From contig JBGSSS010000100.1 of NCBI GenBank assembly GCA_041736895.1, positions 1 through 64,000 of the forward strand: a DNA stretch of 64,000 nucleotides, in the 5' to 3' direction. Made by a program: the position numbers and the translations under genes. This stretch comes from JANRLT01 sp041736895 (GTDB taxonomy: Bacteria > Planctomycetota > Planctomycetia > Pirellulales > JALHPA01). Position 1 is the stretch's first letter. Each line of letters opens with the position of its first letter. Below are positions 42,921-52,930 of the stretch, one piece after another. The notes below the pieces were generated by a model, which made no database searches, was not told the origin of the DNA, and saw only the letters and a program-made list of their open reading frames with translations.

Positions 42921-43580
42921 ATGTCTTCATTCCAATTCACATCGCGCCGACGTTTTCTCACGGGCATGGCCCTCGCCGGGGCGTACTTCACGACGCGCGG
43001 CGCGTTTGCCGAAGAGTTGATCCGCACGCCGGCACAAACCGAAGGCCCGTTCTATCCCGACAAGCTGCCGCTCGACACGGACAACGACCTGATCATCGTC
43101 AACGACGGCATCACCCCGGGTGTCGGCGAGATCACACACCTGCACGGCAAAATCCTCGACGCCAAGGGGAACCCCGTGCGGAACGCGCTCGTCGAGATTT
43201 GGCAGTGCGACTCCAACGGGTCGTACCTCCACAGCGGGAGCAGCAACCGCAATAAGTACGACACCAACTTCCAGGGCTTCGGGCGATTCCTGACCGGATC
43301 GGATGGGTCGTACTACTTCCGCACCATCAAGCCCGTGTCCTATCCCGGGCGCACGCCGCACATTCACTACGCCGTGAAGTACCCCAAGCAAAAGCAATTC
43401 ACGACGCAATGCTACATCAAAGGCCACGCACAGAACGATCGCGATGGAGTGCTGCGCGGAATCCGCGACGAGAAGCAACGCGCGAGCGTGATGGTCGACT
43501 TCACGCCGCTCAAGGATTCGAAAATCGGCGAACTCACGGCAAAGTTCGACGTGATCCTCGGCTTCACGCCGTCAGCGTAA
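42921..43580 (+). CDS. Intradiol ring-cleavage dioxygenase-family protein, exported
   Basis: 219 residues from ATG 42921 with GAGGT upstream. The N-terminus SRRRFLTGMALAGAYF is a Tat-type signal. The body matches protocatechuate 3,4-dioxygenase-like proteins: AQTEGPFYPDKLP, VEIWQCDSNGSYLH (first Tyr ligand), TIKPVSYPGRTPHIHY (second Tyr and the two His ligands). All four non-haem Fe(III) ligands thus seem present. Export is unusual for catechol catabolism, and such secreted planctomycete and actinobacterial forms have unknown substrates, perhaps lignin-type aromatics. It stands alone. Confidence 0.9.
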   Translation: MSSFQFTSRRRFLTGMALAGAYFTTRGAFAEELIRTPAQTEGPFYPDKLPLDTDNDLIIVNDGITPGVGEITHLHGKILDAKGNPVRNALVEIWQCDSNGSYLHSGSSNRNKYDTNFQGFGRFLTGSDGSYYFRTIKPVSYPGRTPHIHYAVKYPKQKQFTTQCYIKGHAQNDRDGVLRGIRDEKQRASVMVDFTPLKDSKIGELTAKFDVILGFTPSA

Positions 43581-43660
43581 CTGTAGCCAATGCCGTAAGA
43601 CCTTGGATGGTGTGACGAGCGGCAATTTCCAAAGTCCGACTACCTTGGCTGCGGCAGAGA

Positions 43661-43763
43661 TTTTATGCCGCAAAGAAAGCAAGAAAAGCAAAAGAGAATG
43701 CAGCGAGCGACAATCTCCTGCATTCTCTTTTTTTGTTGTCTTTGCTTTTCTTGCGGCAAAATA
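43661..43763. repeat. Long A/G-rich inverted repeat
   Basis: The arm GCCGCAAAGAAAGCAAGAAA with AGCAAAAGAGAATGCAG is complementary, with a few mismatches, to CTGCATTCTC..TTTGCTTTTCTTGCGGC; the total span is about 103 bases. A related arm pair forms the core of the element at 44756-45039. Confidence 0.8.
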
Positions 43764-43859
43764 ATTTCTTTGAATCGTTTTGATCATCTCCAGGTCCATC
43801 GTCTAGCATTAAGCATGCCGCGCGAAATCTTGCGGCGAATCTTTCGCCAGGGGTGACCG

Positions 43860-44139
43860 ATGCTTGCTCGTTATTGGATCACCGTCTGAGTCGCCATCGG
43901 TTTGCTGCTTAAAAAATACTTCGGATGGTGCCGCTGAACATTGAGTCCTCGTCGTTTAGGGCACAACACGCTTGGAATGGAAGTTCGTTGTTCTTGAACA
44001 AGCGACGGGCAGCGCGGCCGTCAAAGCACTGAACAGTAAATTGACTGCTCAAAAGGTCAAGTACGAAGCCCTGCGCAAGCAATTGCTCGCGGATAAGCAT
44101 GTGGTGGAACTCCCTGTGGAAAGTGGAACGAGCAAGTAG
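43860..44139 (+). pseudogene. Possible decayed small gene
   Basis: ATG 43860 opens a leader-like peptide (MLARYWITV, stop, VAIGLLLKKYF) in one frame. A second frame, 43960-44139, encodes a clean 59-residue helical tail without an ATG (FVVLEQATGSAAVKALNSKL, then a Lys-rich stretch ending GTSK). The two would join after a stop and a frameshift. This looks like the remains of a secreted or membrane protein gene, but no family is recognisable and chance is possible. Confidence 0.35.
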
Positions 44140-44226
44140 AATGGAACTGTTCCAAGGAGATAAACTCCTTGGCTTTGGCTATCTCATTCTAACTTGTAAC
44201 TCCTTCCTCCTGGATTCATTCTCCTC

Positions 44227-44757
44227 ATGGTCATTCCGCACGCCGATGCTTGGGGCGATATGTTGCTGCGGCTCGGCATCGCCACGATGAGCGGCGTCTT
44301 GATCGGCATCAACCGCGATCTGCATAACAAACCAGCGGGCCTGCGCGTCCTTGCGCTCGTCGCCGTCGGTTCGTGTGCCGTGACGATGGGATCGCTCTTG
44401 GCACTTGATGAAAATGGGGGTGCCGCGCGCGAAGGAATGTTCCGCACCGTCCAGGGCATCCTCAGCGGCATGGGCTTTCTCGGGGCCGGCGTGATCCTCC
44501 GCGGCGTGAACCCCGGCGAAGAAGAGGTCACCGGCCTAGCCACGGCCGCATCGATTTGGGTCTCGTGCATCCTCGGCATCCTCGCCGGGCTCGGTGAGTG
44601 GTTGCTCGGCGGGCTCGCGTTCGGCGTGACGATGGTGATCCTTACCGCGGGTCATACGCTCGAACGCATCGCCAAACGCTACGGCCGCGAACGTAAGGAA
44701 CTGAAACGCGAAGTACTCGGCGCGCCGCCGGTTGATGATGCAAAGCCGAAAGAATGA
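44227..44757 (+). CDS. MgtC/SapB-family membrane protein
   Basis: 176 residues with about four hydrophobic segments in the first 140. The MgtC signature is present: LLRLGIATMSGVLIGINRDL, then KPAGLRVLALVAVGS, and GMGFLGAGVIL. In other bacteria MgtC proteins act in magnesium-limited growth and modulate the F1F0 ATPase. The C-terminus is a short charged tail without the ACT-like domain of longer members. The stop codon is the first part of a 284-bp palindromic element. Confidence 0.92.
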   Translation: MVIPHADAWGDMLLRLGIATMSGVLIGINRDLHNKPAGLRVLALVAVGSCAVTMGSLLALDENGGAAREGMFRTVQGILSGMGFLGAGVILRGVNPGEEEVTGLATAASIWVSCILGILAGLGEWLLGGLAFGVTMVILTAGHTLERIAKRYGRERKELKREVLGAPPVDDAKPKE

Positions 44758-45039
44758 AAGCCCGAGGCGTAAGCCAGGGCGTGAAGCTGGAACCACAAAG
44801 AGGCACAGAAATCACAAAAGCAAAATGCCGAATTTTCGCCGCAAAGAAAGCAAAAACAGCAAAAATAATGCAAGTCGGTGATATGGCTGATAAAAAATTC
44901 AACTACAAAATAGTTCGTCCTCTTTTTTGTTTTTCTTGCTTTCTTTGCGGCAAAATACTCTCCCTCATTTTTTGTGTCTCTTGCCTCTCTTTGTGGTTAA
45001 AAGGATTCCTTGACGCCCTGGCTAACGCCTCGGGCTTTC
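44756..45039. repeat. 284-bp composite element of three nested inverted repeats
   Basis: Outer arms GAAAGCCCGAGGCGTAAGCC (44756-44782 region) and its complement at 45013-45039; middle arms CCACAAAGAGGCACAGA (44792-44818 region) with TCTCTTTGTGG (44968-44996); inner arms GCCGCAAAGAAAGC (44838-44865 region) with GCTTTCTTTGCGGC (44924-44951). The outer arms belong to the dispersed GCGTAAGC family. An additional half-copy lies at about 45058-45080. No ORF inside is credible. Confidence 0.8.
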
Positions 45040-45091
45040 AATTTTTGCGGATACTGTTGTCGCCCTCGCTAACGCTACGCGCCTACAAAAA

Positions 45092-46513
<1,422 letters not shown>

Positions 46514-46550
46514 CTGTTTGTGATTTTTATTGATAAGTGTGAGTCGCTTC

Positions 46551-46615
46551 GGGTGCCACTGGCTATGCCAGTGTCTTTGGTCCGTTACAGAGCACTGGCT
46601 AAGCCAGTGGCACCC
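46551..46615. repeat. GGTGCCACTGGC inverted repeat
   Basis: Arms GGGTGCCACTGGCTATGCCA (46551-46573) and its partner ending CAGTGGCACCC (46593-46615) are perfect partners over most of their length, and each arm is also a small hairpin (CACTGGC/GCCAGTG). The same unit occurs at 6616-6632. It lies in the divergent region between the sulfatase and haem-protein genes. Confidence 0.8.
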
Positions 46616-46705
46616 AGAAATCTCGGTGGTACTTCGTCACCCAGTGCATTATCTTAATCGTTGCTGCACTCATTGAACAACGCATTCAGCTAGCTTGGGG
46701 AAGCA

Positions 46706-49700
46706 ATGTTTAAGCGACTAATCCTGGGAAGTCTTTTTTGCTGCTTGCTGTTTAGCCAAATTGCGGCCGCGGACCCCTTCGCCGAATTGGTACGCCCCAC
46801 GGAACCGCTGACACCCGAAGAAGAACGCGCGGCGTTTGTATTGCCCAAGGGCTTCGAGATGCAGCTCGTCGCCGCGGAACCGGACCTGCGCAAGCCGATG
46901 AACATGGCCTTTGACGTCACGGGCCGGCTCTGGTTCACCGAGTCGCGCGAGTATCCCTTTCCCGTGAAGCCGGGCGAAGTCGGCCGCGATTCGATTCGCA
47001 TCCTCAGCGACATCGGTGATGACGGCCGCGCGAAAAAGGTCACCGTCTTTGCCGACGGTCTCAACATCCCGATCGGGCTCTACCCGTTTCGTTCGCTGAA
47101 CAAAGAGACGGGCAAGGTGACGTGGAAATGCATCGCGTGGAGCATTCCGAACATCTGGCTTTTCGAAGACACGGACGGCGACGACAAGGCCGACAAGAAA
47201 GAAGTCCTCTACGGTCCACTTGGTTGGGAAAGTGACACGCACGGGAACCTGGCCAGTTTTCGTCGCGGCGCGGATGGCTGGCTCTACGGCACGCATGGGT
47301 TTAACAACACGAGCACGATGCGCGGCAAGGACGGCTCGTCGATCACGATGCAGAGCGGCAACACCTGGCGCGTCGCGCTCGACGGCAGCCGCGTCGAGCA
47401 AATCACTTTCGGCCAGGTCAACCCGTTTGGCCTCTGCTTCGACCAGCGTGGGAACATGTTCACCGCCGATTGCCATAGCTCGCCGATCTATCAGTTGATC
47501 CGCGGCGCGTGCTACCCCAGCTTCGGCAAGCCGCACGATGGGCTGGGCTTCGCCCCGACGACGATCAAGCACACGCACGGGAGCACGGCGCTTTGCGGGA
47601 TCGTCTATCTCGACGACCTCGGCTGGGGCGATGAGTACCGGGACAACATCCTCGTCGGCAACGTCGGCACAAGCCGGATCAATCGCGACGGGATTGAATG
47701 GCGCGGCACGACGAGCGTTGGGCACGAAAAGACAGACTTCTTGAGTACCAAGGACCCGTGGTTCCGCCCCGTCGATCTGCAGATCGGCCCCGACGGCGCG
47801 CTGTACATCGCGGACTTTTACAACAAGATCATCGGCCACTACGAAGTTCCGCTCACTCACCCCGGCCGCGATCGCGAGCGCGGGCGGATTTGGCGGATGG
47901 TGTATCGGGGGGAGCAGGGGGATCGGAAGTTGGAGCCGGCGGCGCTGCCGACGGCCACCGAAGGACTCGTCAAAGAGCTTGGTTCGCAGAATCCGACGCG
48001 GCGGATGTTGGCGTTGCATGAGTTGTGTGACAATCATGCTGAGGAAGCTAAAGGCCTGTTAATGAAACGCAGCAGATTTCCGTTTATTCAAAGCAATGCC
48101 CTGATGTTCTTGCATCGCCTTAAACTTGCTGATGATGAAAAAATCATCTGCATGATCTGTAACACGGAACCACTCGTAAAGTTAGCTGCTTTGAAGAATG
48201 CCGCGGAGACTAAGGAATGGAGTTCAGAGTTACGCAACAGCGTTCAGCTAGCTCTCGAAGATGACGATGCCTTCGTTGTCCGCGCCGCTGTCGAAGCCCT
48301 CGGGAGTCATCCGGCGGTGGGGCAAGTCGGAATGCTATTAACAACCGCTGGTTCCGCCGGCAAAGACACGCACTTGCATCAAGCGGCCAAGGTCGCGCTC
48401 AAAGCGCATTTCATGCATGAAGGCATTGTCAGGGGCACGGATTGGGGGAAGTTTAATCCTGGCAAGCAGACCGAGTTACTTTATGAGTTACTGTTTCTCG
48501 CGAAGCACCAGCCATCGGCCCAAGCACGTGCCAAACTCTTCGAAAACAATCGCCCGAGTGCCGAGATTGCTCTGAAGCACTATCCGCAAATGGCGGAATA
48601 CTCGGTCATGTTCAGGAACCAATGGCTGTCGTACTACCTGATGACTTTGGATGTGTATTCCGAACTCGAGAACAGTCGAATTATTTTTGCCGTTTACAAG
48701 CAAGAGCACAAGAAAAAGAGCGCTGCGGCACAAAACTTTCAACCATACGTCCAAGCACGCATCGAAGCTCTGAAAAAACTTGGCATGGATGAAATCCTGT
48801 TGCTGCTATCGACAGCTAAAGACGTCCCGAATTTCGTGGATGTCAAATTCTGTAAGAAGTATTTAACAGCCGCTGATGCTTCGCTGGAAATCAAACTCGC
48901 GGCGGCGGATGCCTTGCAGGCGACCAATCAAGCGGAAGATATAAAACCAGTACTCGAATTGCTAGATTCGCCCACGACCGCGAGCGATTTGCGAGAAAAA
49001 CTTTGCGTCGCGCTCGTCCAACGCCAGAAACCTGACTTGCTGCCAAACATCGTGCAATCCCTCCGCCTCATCCCCGCCCGCGCCCAAAACGAAGTCGTCA
49101 AAATCCTCGTCGGCTGGAAAGAAGGGGCCTCCGCGCTCCTGACGGCGATCGACGAAGGCAAAGCGCCCGCGGTGTTGCTGCGTGAGAAGGCGCATCAGGA
49201 CCGGCTCCGCGCGCACAAGGACGCCGCGCTCACCAAGCAACTCGATGCGATCCTGGCCAAGCTGCCGCCGGCGAATGTCGAGCTTGACAAACTCATCGCC
49301 AAACGCAAAACGGCCGCGCTGAAAGCCGAGGGCCACGCCGAGCGCGGGTTCGCGGTCTACAAGAAAACGTGCGCCGCGTGTCACAAACTCGGCAGCGAAG
49401 GTGCGCTCGTGGGACCACAACTCGATGGCATCGGTGGGCGGGGATTGGAGCGCTTGCTCGAAGACGTGCTCGATCCGAACCGCAACGTCGATCGCGCGTT
49501 TCGGATGACGATCATCACCAAAAAAGACGGCACGGTCACCAGCGGCCTCGTGCGTAAAGAAGAGGGCGACGACCTCCTCATGGTCAACCAACAAGGCCAG
49601 GAGTTCACCGTCAAGAAAACCGATATCGACGAGAGAGCCGAAGCGACAACATCGCTGATGCCGAGCGTCGCCGAGTCGCTGCCGGAAAGCGACTTGATCG

Positions 49701-49744
49701 ATCTCATGGCGTTTCTACTCAAGCAGAAAGCGAAGACGCCGTAG
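46706..49744 (+). CDS. PVC-type CxxCH haem-binding protein with NHL-like and HEAT regions
   Basis: 1012 residues with a signal peptide of about 21. The N-terminal part (about 30-400) is the beta-propeller-like membrane-bound dehydrogenase domain known from planctomycetes and verrucomicrobia. HEAT-like helical repeats span about 420-860. The C-terminal haem-binding domain carries CAACH near residue 889, then KLGSEGALVGPQLDGIGGRG. Electron transfer in the periplasm is inferred. The stretch encoding about residues 445-755 is clearly AT-richer than the flanks. Start ATG 46706 gives a good leader. Confidence 0.93.
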   Translation: MFKRLILGSLFCCLLFSQIAAADPFAELVRPTEPLTPEEERAAFVLPKGFEMQLVAAEPDLRKPMNMAFDVTGRLWFTESREYPFPVKPGEVGRDSIRILSDIGDDGRAKKVTVFADGLNIPIGLYPFRSLNKETGKVTWKCIAWSIPNIWLFEDTDGDDKADKKEVLYGPLGWESDTHGNLASFRRGADGWLYGTHGFNNTSTMRGKDGSSITMQSGNTWRVALDGSRVEQITFGQVNPFGLCFDQRGNMFTADCHSSPIYQLIRGACYPSFGKPHDGLGFAPTTIKHTHGSTALCGIVYLDDLGWGDEYRDNILVGNVGTSRINRDGIEWRGTTSVGHEKTDFLSTKDPWFRPVDLQIGPDGALYIADFYNKIIGHYEVPLTHPGRDRERGRIWRMVYRGEQGDRKLEPAALPTATEGLVKELGSQNPTRRMLALHELCDNHAEEAKGLLMKRSRFPFIQSNALMFLHRLKLADDEKIICMICNTEPLVKLAALKNAAETKEWSSELRNSVQLALEDDDAFVVRAAVEALGSHPAVGQVGMLLTTAGSAGKDTHLHQAAKVALKAHFMHEGIVRGTDWGKFNPGKQTELLYELLFLAKHQPSAQARAKLFENNRPSAEIALKHYPQMAEYSVMFRNQWLSYYLMTLDVYSELENSRIIFAVYKQEHKKKSAAAQNFQPYVQARIEALKKLGMDEILLLLSTAKDVPNFVDVKFCKKYLTAADASLEIKLAAADALQATNQAEDIKPVLELLDSPTTASDLREKLCVALVQRQKPDLLPNIVQSLRLIPARAQNEVVKILVGWKEGASALLTAIDEGKAPAVLLREKAHQDRLRAHKDAALTKQLDAILAKLPPANVELDKLIAKRKTAALKAEGHAERGFAVYKKTCAACHKLGSEGALVGPQLDGIGGRGLERLLEDVLDPNRNVDRAFRMTIITKKDGTVTSGLVRKEEGDDLLMVNQQGQEFTVKKTDIDERAEATTSLMPSVAESLPESDLIDLMAFLLKQKAKTP

Positions 49745-49821
49745 CTGAATCGCATAAACTTTTTTCACGCCCGTTTAGCGGCGACCCGAAGGGGAGCGTT
49801 TTTTCTTTTTTCACAAATGCT

Positions 49822-49842
49822 CCCAGGGGGTGAACCCCTGGG
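49822..49842. repeat. CCCAGGGGG-TGA-ACCCCTGGG hairpin
   Basis: Near-perfect 9-bp stem in the 125-base gap between the haem-protein and DUF4038 genes. A related AATGCTCCCAGG/CCTGGGCTT unit occurs at about 61104-61133. No T-run follows, so it is a dispersed repeat rather than a sure terminator. Confidence 0.65.
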
Positions 49843-49869
49843 CTTTGCAACTTTCTATTGAGTCCTTTC

Positions 49870-51543
49870 ATGCGAAACATGTTCATTTTCTTATTGCTCC
49901 TCTTTTCAGCATCCTATGTTCTCGCCGCAGAGACGCCACTCTATAGCCGTTGGGAGCAGACGTTTACTGCCGGCAATGACACACCTTCAACAACCGAATT
50001 GCGTGTTGAGTTCACTTCGCCCGATGGCAAGAAAACGACGGTGCCGGGTTATTGGGATGGGGGTAAAATGTGGCGTGTGCGGTTCTTGCCGACCGCAGCG
50101 GGGGCTTGGAATTACACCACCAAATGCTCGCCGCCGATCGATGGTTTGCACGGCCAGCAAGGAACAGTGCAAGTCACCGCCGGCCAAGTCGAACAAGCAA
50201 TCAAGAGGCTTGGCCTGCAATATCACAACAGGCTTGCTTTCGTTCAGCATGGACCTCTCAAAATTGGCAAGAGCAAAACGCATCTCGCGCACCATGACGA
50301 CGAGCCACTCTTTTTCCTCGCCGACACTTGCTGGACCGGACCGGCACTGAGCAACAAGGAAGATTGGGAAGAATACCTGATCAAACGAAAGCTGCAAGGT
50401 TTCACTGCGATCCAATACAACGCCCTCTCGCCTTGGCGCTGCGCACCAACGGATGCCGAGGGCTTATTACCGTATGTCCTGCAGCCAAAGTTTGACATCA
50501 ATCCCGCGTATTTCAAACGGCTCGATGAGCGTATTGACGCGATCAATACCGAAGGGCTCTTGGCAGCGCACGTCATGGTGTGGGCCAATAAAAAAGGCGA
50601 CGCCGGGATCGATCTCAAGCCGGAGCAACTCGAACGGCTGCTCAAGTACCAAGTCGCGCGGTACGGGGCGAACAATATCTTTTGGATTCTTGCCGGCGAC
50701 AACAAGTACGCGCCGGAGTCGGCCGAGCAATGGAAGAAACTCGGCCGCGCCGTCTTTGCCGATCCAACGTTCGACTCGCGCACGCATGTCGTGACGACTC
50801 ATCCGACGGGCATGAATTGGCCGTGGAAGGATTGGGAGAACGAGACCTGGCTCAACGTCTTATCTTATCAAAGCGGGCACGGCGATGGCGACAAGACGTG
50901 GCAATGGATCACCAGCGGGCCGCCGGCGGAATACGGAAAGCAGAAGAACCCGACGCGGCCGGTCATTAATCTTGAACCGCCATACGAAGATCACCTGGCG
51001 TATCAAAGCAAGAAACCGCACGACGATCTCAACGTCCGCCGCGCGATGATCTGGAGTCTGCTCAACGCGCCGACCGCCGGCGTCACATATGGCGGGCATG
51101 GCGTTTGGAGTTGGCACACCAAGCCCGGCGAACCGCCGACGGATCATCCAGGTTCGGGTAAGGCGAAAGTCTGGCGCGAAGCGTTGGACTTACCAGCGGC
51201 GAAGCAATTGGTCACAATTCGCAAAGCATTCGAGAGCGTCTCTTGGCACGAATTGCGGCCTGCCGCCGAACTTTTAGCTGCTCAGCCAGGCACGAATGAT
51301 CCGTCGGCCTGGGTTTCGATTTCTGCTAGTCCCGATTTAACTACAATTGTGATCTACGCACCCAAGGGTAAAGCCGAGCTGAATTTGCCGGAAAACAAGA
51401 TCGGAAATTGGTTCCGCTCGAATGTGCGCCTGCAGAGCGGTGAGTTCGTCGTCGAAGTAATGCGAGCTGTCCCGTCGGGAAAGATGACAATAGAATTTGA
51501 GAAGAATACCGAAGTATTGATTCTGCTTACGAAATTGAAGTAG
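49870..51543 (+). CDS. Exported DUF5060/DUF4038 glycoside-hydrolase-like protein
   Basis: 557 residues from ATG 49870; a TTG at 49858 would add four. The signal peptide covers about residues 1-19. A DUF5060 beta-sandwich opens the mature protein (RVEFTSPDGKKTTVPGYWDG). A DUF4038 TIM-barrel domain follows (FLADTCWTGPALSNKEDWEEYL through GGHGVWSWHTKPGEPP), with a small C-terminal collagen-binding-like beta domain. The DUF4038 group includes GH140 apiosidases that cut pectin side chains. Candidate acids lie in the barrel but I cannot assign them surely. With the sulfatase it suggests extracellular use of complex plant or algal glycans. Confidence 0.87.
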   Translation: MRNMFIFLLLLFSASYVLAAETPLYSRWEQTFTAGNDTPSTTELRVEFTSPDGKKTTVPGYWDGGKMWRVRFLPTAAGAWNYTTKCSPPIDGLHGQQGTVQVTAGQVEQAIKRLGLQYHNRLAFVQHGPLKIGKSKTHLAHHDDEPLFFLADTCWTGPALSNKEDWEEYLIKRKLQGFTAIQYNALSPWRCAPTDAEGLLPYVLQPKFDINPAYFKRLDERIDAINTEGLLAAHVMVWANKKGDAGIDLKPEQLERLLKYQVARYGANNIFWILAGDNKYAPESAEQWKKLGRAVFADPTFDSRTHVVTTHPTGMNWPWKDWENETWLNVLSYQSGHGDGDKTWQWITSGPPAEYGKQKNPTRPVINLEPPYEDHLAYQSKKPHDDLNVRRAMIWSLLNAPTAGVTYGGHGVWSWHTKPGEPPTDHPGSGKAKVWREALDLPAAKQLVTIRKAFESVSWHELRPAAELLAAQPGTNDPSAWVSISASPDLTTIVIYAPKGKAELNLPENKIGNWFRSNVRLQSGEFVVEVMRAVPSGKMTIEFEKNTEVLILLTKLK

Positions 51544-51654
51544 AAGTTAGGATAACCTGCGGATATTCGCCAATTTCGAACCGAAAAGCTGCTCTGGATT
51601 TTCTCAGAGCAAGTAGAGATAATTGGGAATAGGCCTACCAACGATTCCCGCCCT

Positions 51655-51870
51655 ATGCACATGTCCGCTCAGACCATGAACCCCAGCGAATACCACATTC
51701 AACGCCGGCCTGACGGGGCGGTGGTGGTGCGGGTTATCTCGCCGCGGCGCGAACAAGCGGCCCCTCTGCCCGACGCCGTCTTCTGCTTTCAAGTCGGCGA
51801 TCCGCAACACGACTACTGGGCGAGCAAACTCCGCACGGCGCAAGCCGAAGCGGTGCAGTGCTTCGAGTAG
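51655..51870 (+). CDS. Small hypothetical protein
   Basis: 71 residues (65 or 69 if a later ATG at 51676 or 51661 is used). Mixed beta/alpha composition: YHIQRRPDGAVVVRVISP, then a segment rich in Pro and Asp, and an amphipathic C-terminal helix. Codon third positions are GC-rich as in real genes of the window. No signal peptide and no recognisable family. It is separated by 110 bases from the DUF4038 gene and lacks a clear ribosome-binding site, so it is a probable but not certain gene. Confidence 0.55.
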   Translation: MHMSAQTMNPSEYHIQRRPDGAVVVRVISPRREQAAPLPDAVFCFQVGDPQHDYWASKLRTAQAEAVQCFE

Positions 51871-51882
51871 GGTTTCTCCGTA

Positions 51883-52006
51883 GGTGCGGCTGTGCCGCAC
51901 AGAGAGCAGACGCGGTAATGAGAAAGCGTGTTGCAGTTCAGCGCACGATTTCTCACAGAATCTATCTCTCAATCCGTGTCTAATATTTGTGCGGCACAGC
52001 CGCACC
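51883..52006. repeat. Nested hairpin element with 18-bp outer arms
   Basis: Outer arms GGTGCGGCTGTGCCGCAC (51883-51900) and its exact complement at 51989-52006. Inside, TGAGAAA-G-CGTG pairs with CACG-A-TTTCTCA (51919-51955). Each outer arm is also a 7-bp hairpin. It may be a repeat pair or a structured RNA. Confidence 0.6.
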
Positions 52007-52008
52007 TT

Positions 52009-52365
52009 CTAACACAAGCAATCGAAATTCTGCCCGCGCTCGCTGCAACGTTGTTCCACCGCGATGTACCAATTGGCGAGCGAGACGCCTTCGTTTTGAT
52101 TGCCGCCGGTGAGAATTCGATCCAGAAGCAAGCCGTGTCCAAGTGCGCGCGGCGGACAGAATAAATTATCTCGGGGTAACGGATCAAGCGGAGGAATCGG
52201 AGGGCAGGGGAGAGGCCCGCGCGGCTTGAGCGCGGCACACGCGGCGGTAGGCACAAAGAAGCGGTATCCAATCGCTAAGCGCGCGAGCGGCGTGGAGCGG
52301 ATGCGGCGCAGTGCCGGTCCCAAAAGCGGCGCGGCGGCGGTGGCTCGATAACAAGGAAATAGCAT
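52009..52365 (-). CDS. Doubtful small protein
   Basis: 118 residues on the minus strand with the best ribosome-binding site nearby (CCAGGAG, seven bases before ATG 52365). The product is Pro/Ala/Arg/Cys-rich (MLFPCYRATAAAPLLGPALR and a PLPCPPIPPLDPLP stretch), without signal peptide, clear secondary-structure pattern or known family. An open frame on the opposite strand covers much of it. Composition alone would allow chance; kept because of the ribosome-binding site. Confidence 0.3.
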   Translation of the reverse strand: MLFPCYRATAAAPLLGPALRRIRSTPLARLAIGYRFFVPTAACAALKPRGPLPCPPIPPLDPLPRDNLFCPPRALGHGLLLDRILTGGNQNEGVSLANWYIAVEQRCSERGQNFDCLC

Positions 52366-52930
52366 CGTTCGGCTCCTGGAGAGAATTCATCCTCGTTTGC
52401 CGAGGGATCAAGTTCATCTCTTGTGCCGGAGCCGAGCGAATCGTGGCTCATGGTTTCAACTGCCGCATTTTCCCGGCTGTTTTGTGATTCGCGCTGGATT
52501 TCGTTCTCTCTGTCGTGTTTCCAAACGGCATCCACATTCAATCCATGGTTGACAAATGGCAACACGATCATTGCGGGGTGATCGGATTCTCTGGCAAAAA
52601 TCAATCGATCAAAAGGCGGCACGCGACTTGCCTAACTGTCCTTTGACGAAACTTTTCCGAACGAAAGTTCGCCAGAACATTTGGCAGCCTTTTCCCGTAG
52701 AAACACCTTTGGCAAATCGTCGCACGTTATGACCATTACAAATTGCCCATTTTTTCCGAAAAAACCGGCAATTTGCGGTTCCAATCGTTGCGAAAGTCGG
52801 CACGCTCGTTTTTACTAGAAGAATACGCCTATCGGGCAGGAAATTCGTATTCCGCTGCTCGATCGGCCCAAAGTTGACGGTCGAACTGACGACTCTGCCC
52901 GCTAGAACGCCCACCCAAGCAGGTCCCGTG
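52366..52930. other. Spacer with an upstream inverted repeat
   Basis: 565 bases without a gene. At 52739-52775, CAAATTGCC and GGCAATTTG form a perfect 9-bp dyad enclosing TTTTTT/AAAAAA, about 155 bases upstream of the next start; it may be regulatory. The rest is unremarkable. Confidence 0.45.
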
